Part shown: positions 63,842 to 64,000 of the stretch, piece after piece
Layout: every line of letters starts with the position of its first letter
How positions within the stretch are numbered: the stretch's first letter is position 1
NCBI RefSeq assembly: GCF_036409155.1
Contig: NZ_JAZGLW010000001.1
Coordinates: 620,001 to 684,000, forward strand
Reading direction: 5' to 3'
DNA: 64,000 nt
Source of the DNA: Mycobacterium sp. 050128
Lineage (GTDB): Bacteria; Actinomycetota; Actinomycetes; Mycobacteriales; Mycobacteriaceae
Translations under genes and position numbers: made by a program
The notes under the pieces: model-generated
Told to the model about the DNA's origin: nothing
Seen by the model: the letters and a program-made list of their open reading frames with translations, nothing else
Databases searched by the model: none

Positions 63842-64000
63842 TCACTCGCCTTGCGCGAGTTTGCGTTGCGCGTTGCGGGCGCGCGCCCTGGCGATGGGGG
63901 ATTGCACGGCCGTGTAGTGCCCGAGCAACTCGTCACAGATGGCGGGCCAGGTGCGGGCCAGGACGCTCTTGCGCGCGGCTTGCGAATAGCGCGGCCGCTC
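63842..64000 (-). CDS. mgtA: C-terminus of the mannosyltransferase MgtA
   Basis: The last 52 residues of a frame that runs off the window end, with [20 protein letters not shown] and a basic tail ending KLAQGE before the TGA at 63844-63842. The sequence and position next to menG fit H37Rv Rv0557 (MgtA, also called PimB), a GT4 enzyme that adds mannose from GDP-mannose to a glucuronosyl-diacylglycerol acceptor. The catalytic part is outside the window. Confidence 0.85.
   Translation of the reverse strand, partial: ERPRYSQAARKSVLARTWPAICDELLGHYTAVQSPIARARARNAQRKLAQGE

Overview
This is high-GC mycobacterial chromosome, most likely from a non-tuberculous Mycobacterium. Diagnostic genes are mmaA4 (oxygenated mycolates), hadABC (FAS-II dehydratases), rplK/rplA-nusG-secE, grcC1/menJ/menG (menaquinone) and the end of mgtA. 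The order is that of the M. tuberculosis H37Rv segment from Rv0642c (mmaA4) back to Rv0557 (mgtA), read in the opposite direction, with several lineage-specific additions. I cannot name the species.

Layout. 0-2.6 kb: the 3' end of mmaA4, then an ECF42-type sigma factor with its DGPF/YCII partner. 2.6-7.4 kb: translation and secretion core (rplA, rplK, nusG, secE, tRNA-Trp), the hadA-hadB-hadC operon, rpmG, tRNA-Met and tRNA-Thr. 7.4-24 kb: metabolic genes (MBL hydrolase, echA3, cyanase plus patatin, a ferredoxin/reductase/P450 cassette, methyltransferases, a PHP-domain protein, a pseudokinase-flippase membrane protein and a secreted GH92 mannosidase). 24-37.5 kb: galK-galT, a FUSC transporter, two P450s (one CYP125-like with no standard start codon), a lipoprotein, a molybdopterin oxidoreductase and an FkbM methyltransferase. 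37.7-41.5 kb: a TetR regulator and a probable target operon (isochorismatase-like hydrolase plus aldo-keto reductase) sharing a 20-bp operator, then a quinone oxidoreductase.

41.56-51.88 kb: a roughly 10.3-kb integrated island in the 3' end of tRNA-Tyr, bounded by a perfect 60-bp direct repeat. It carries a tyrosine integrase, an excisionase and a winged-helix-like protein at the tRNA end, a serine resolvase behind a res-like cluster of GTCTCA half-sites, a GIY-YIG protein, and two large cargo genes: a 1249-aa protein with a possible nuclease-like N-terminus and a long helical body, and a 585-aa protein with a nucleoside-phosphorylase-like domain fused to an unknown C-terminus. No capsid, packaging, conjugation or replication genes are visible. 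The cargo is the best candidate here for an undescribed, probably anti-phage, system.

51.9-64 kb: core synteny resumes with yajQ, a RES/Xre (MbcT/MbcA-type) toxin-antitoxin pair with a palindromic operator, a Baeyer-Villiger-type monooxygenase, a membrane-anchored trypsin-like protease with a zinc ribbon, gpsA, an orphan HicB-like gene beside a 104-bp tandem repeat, htpX, grcC1/menJ (divergent), an Rv0560c-like methyltransferase with an Rv0559c-like secreted protein, menG and the 3' end of mgtA.
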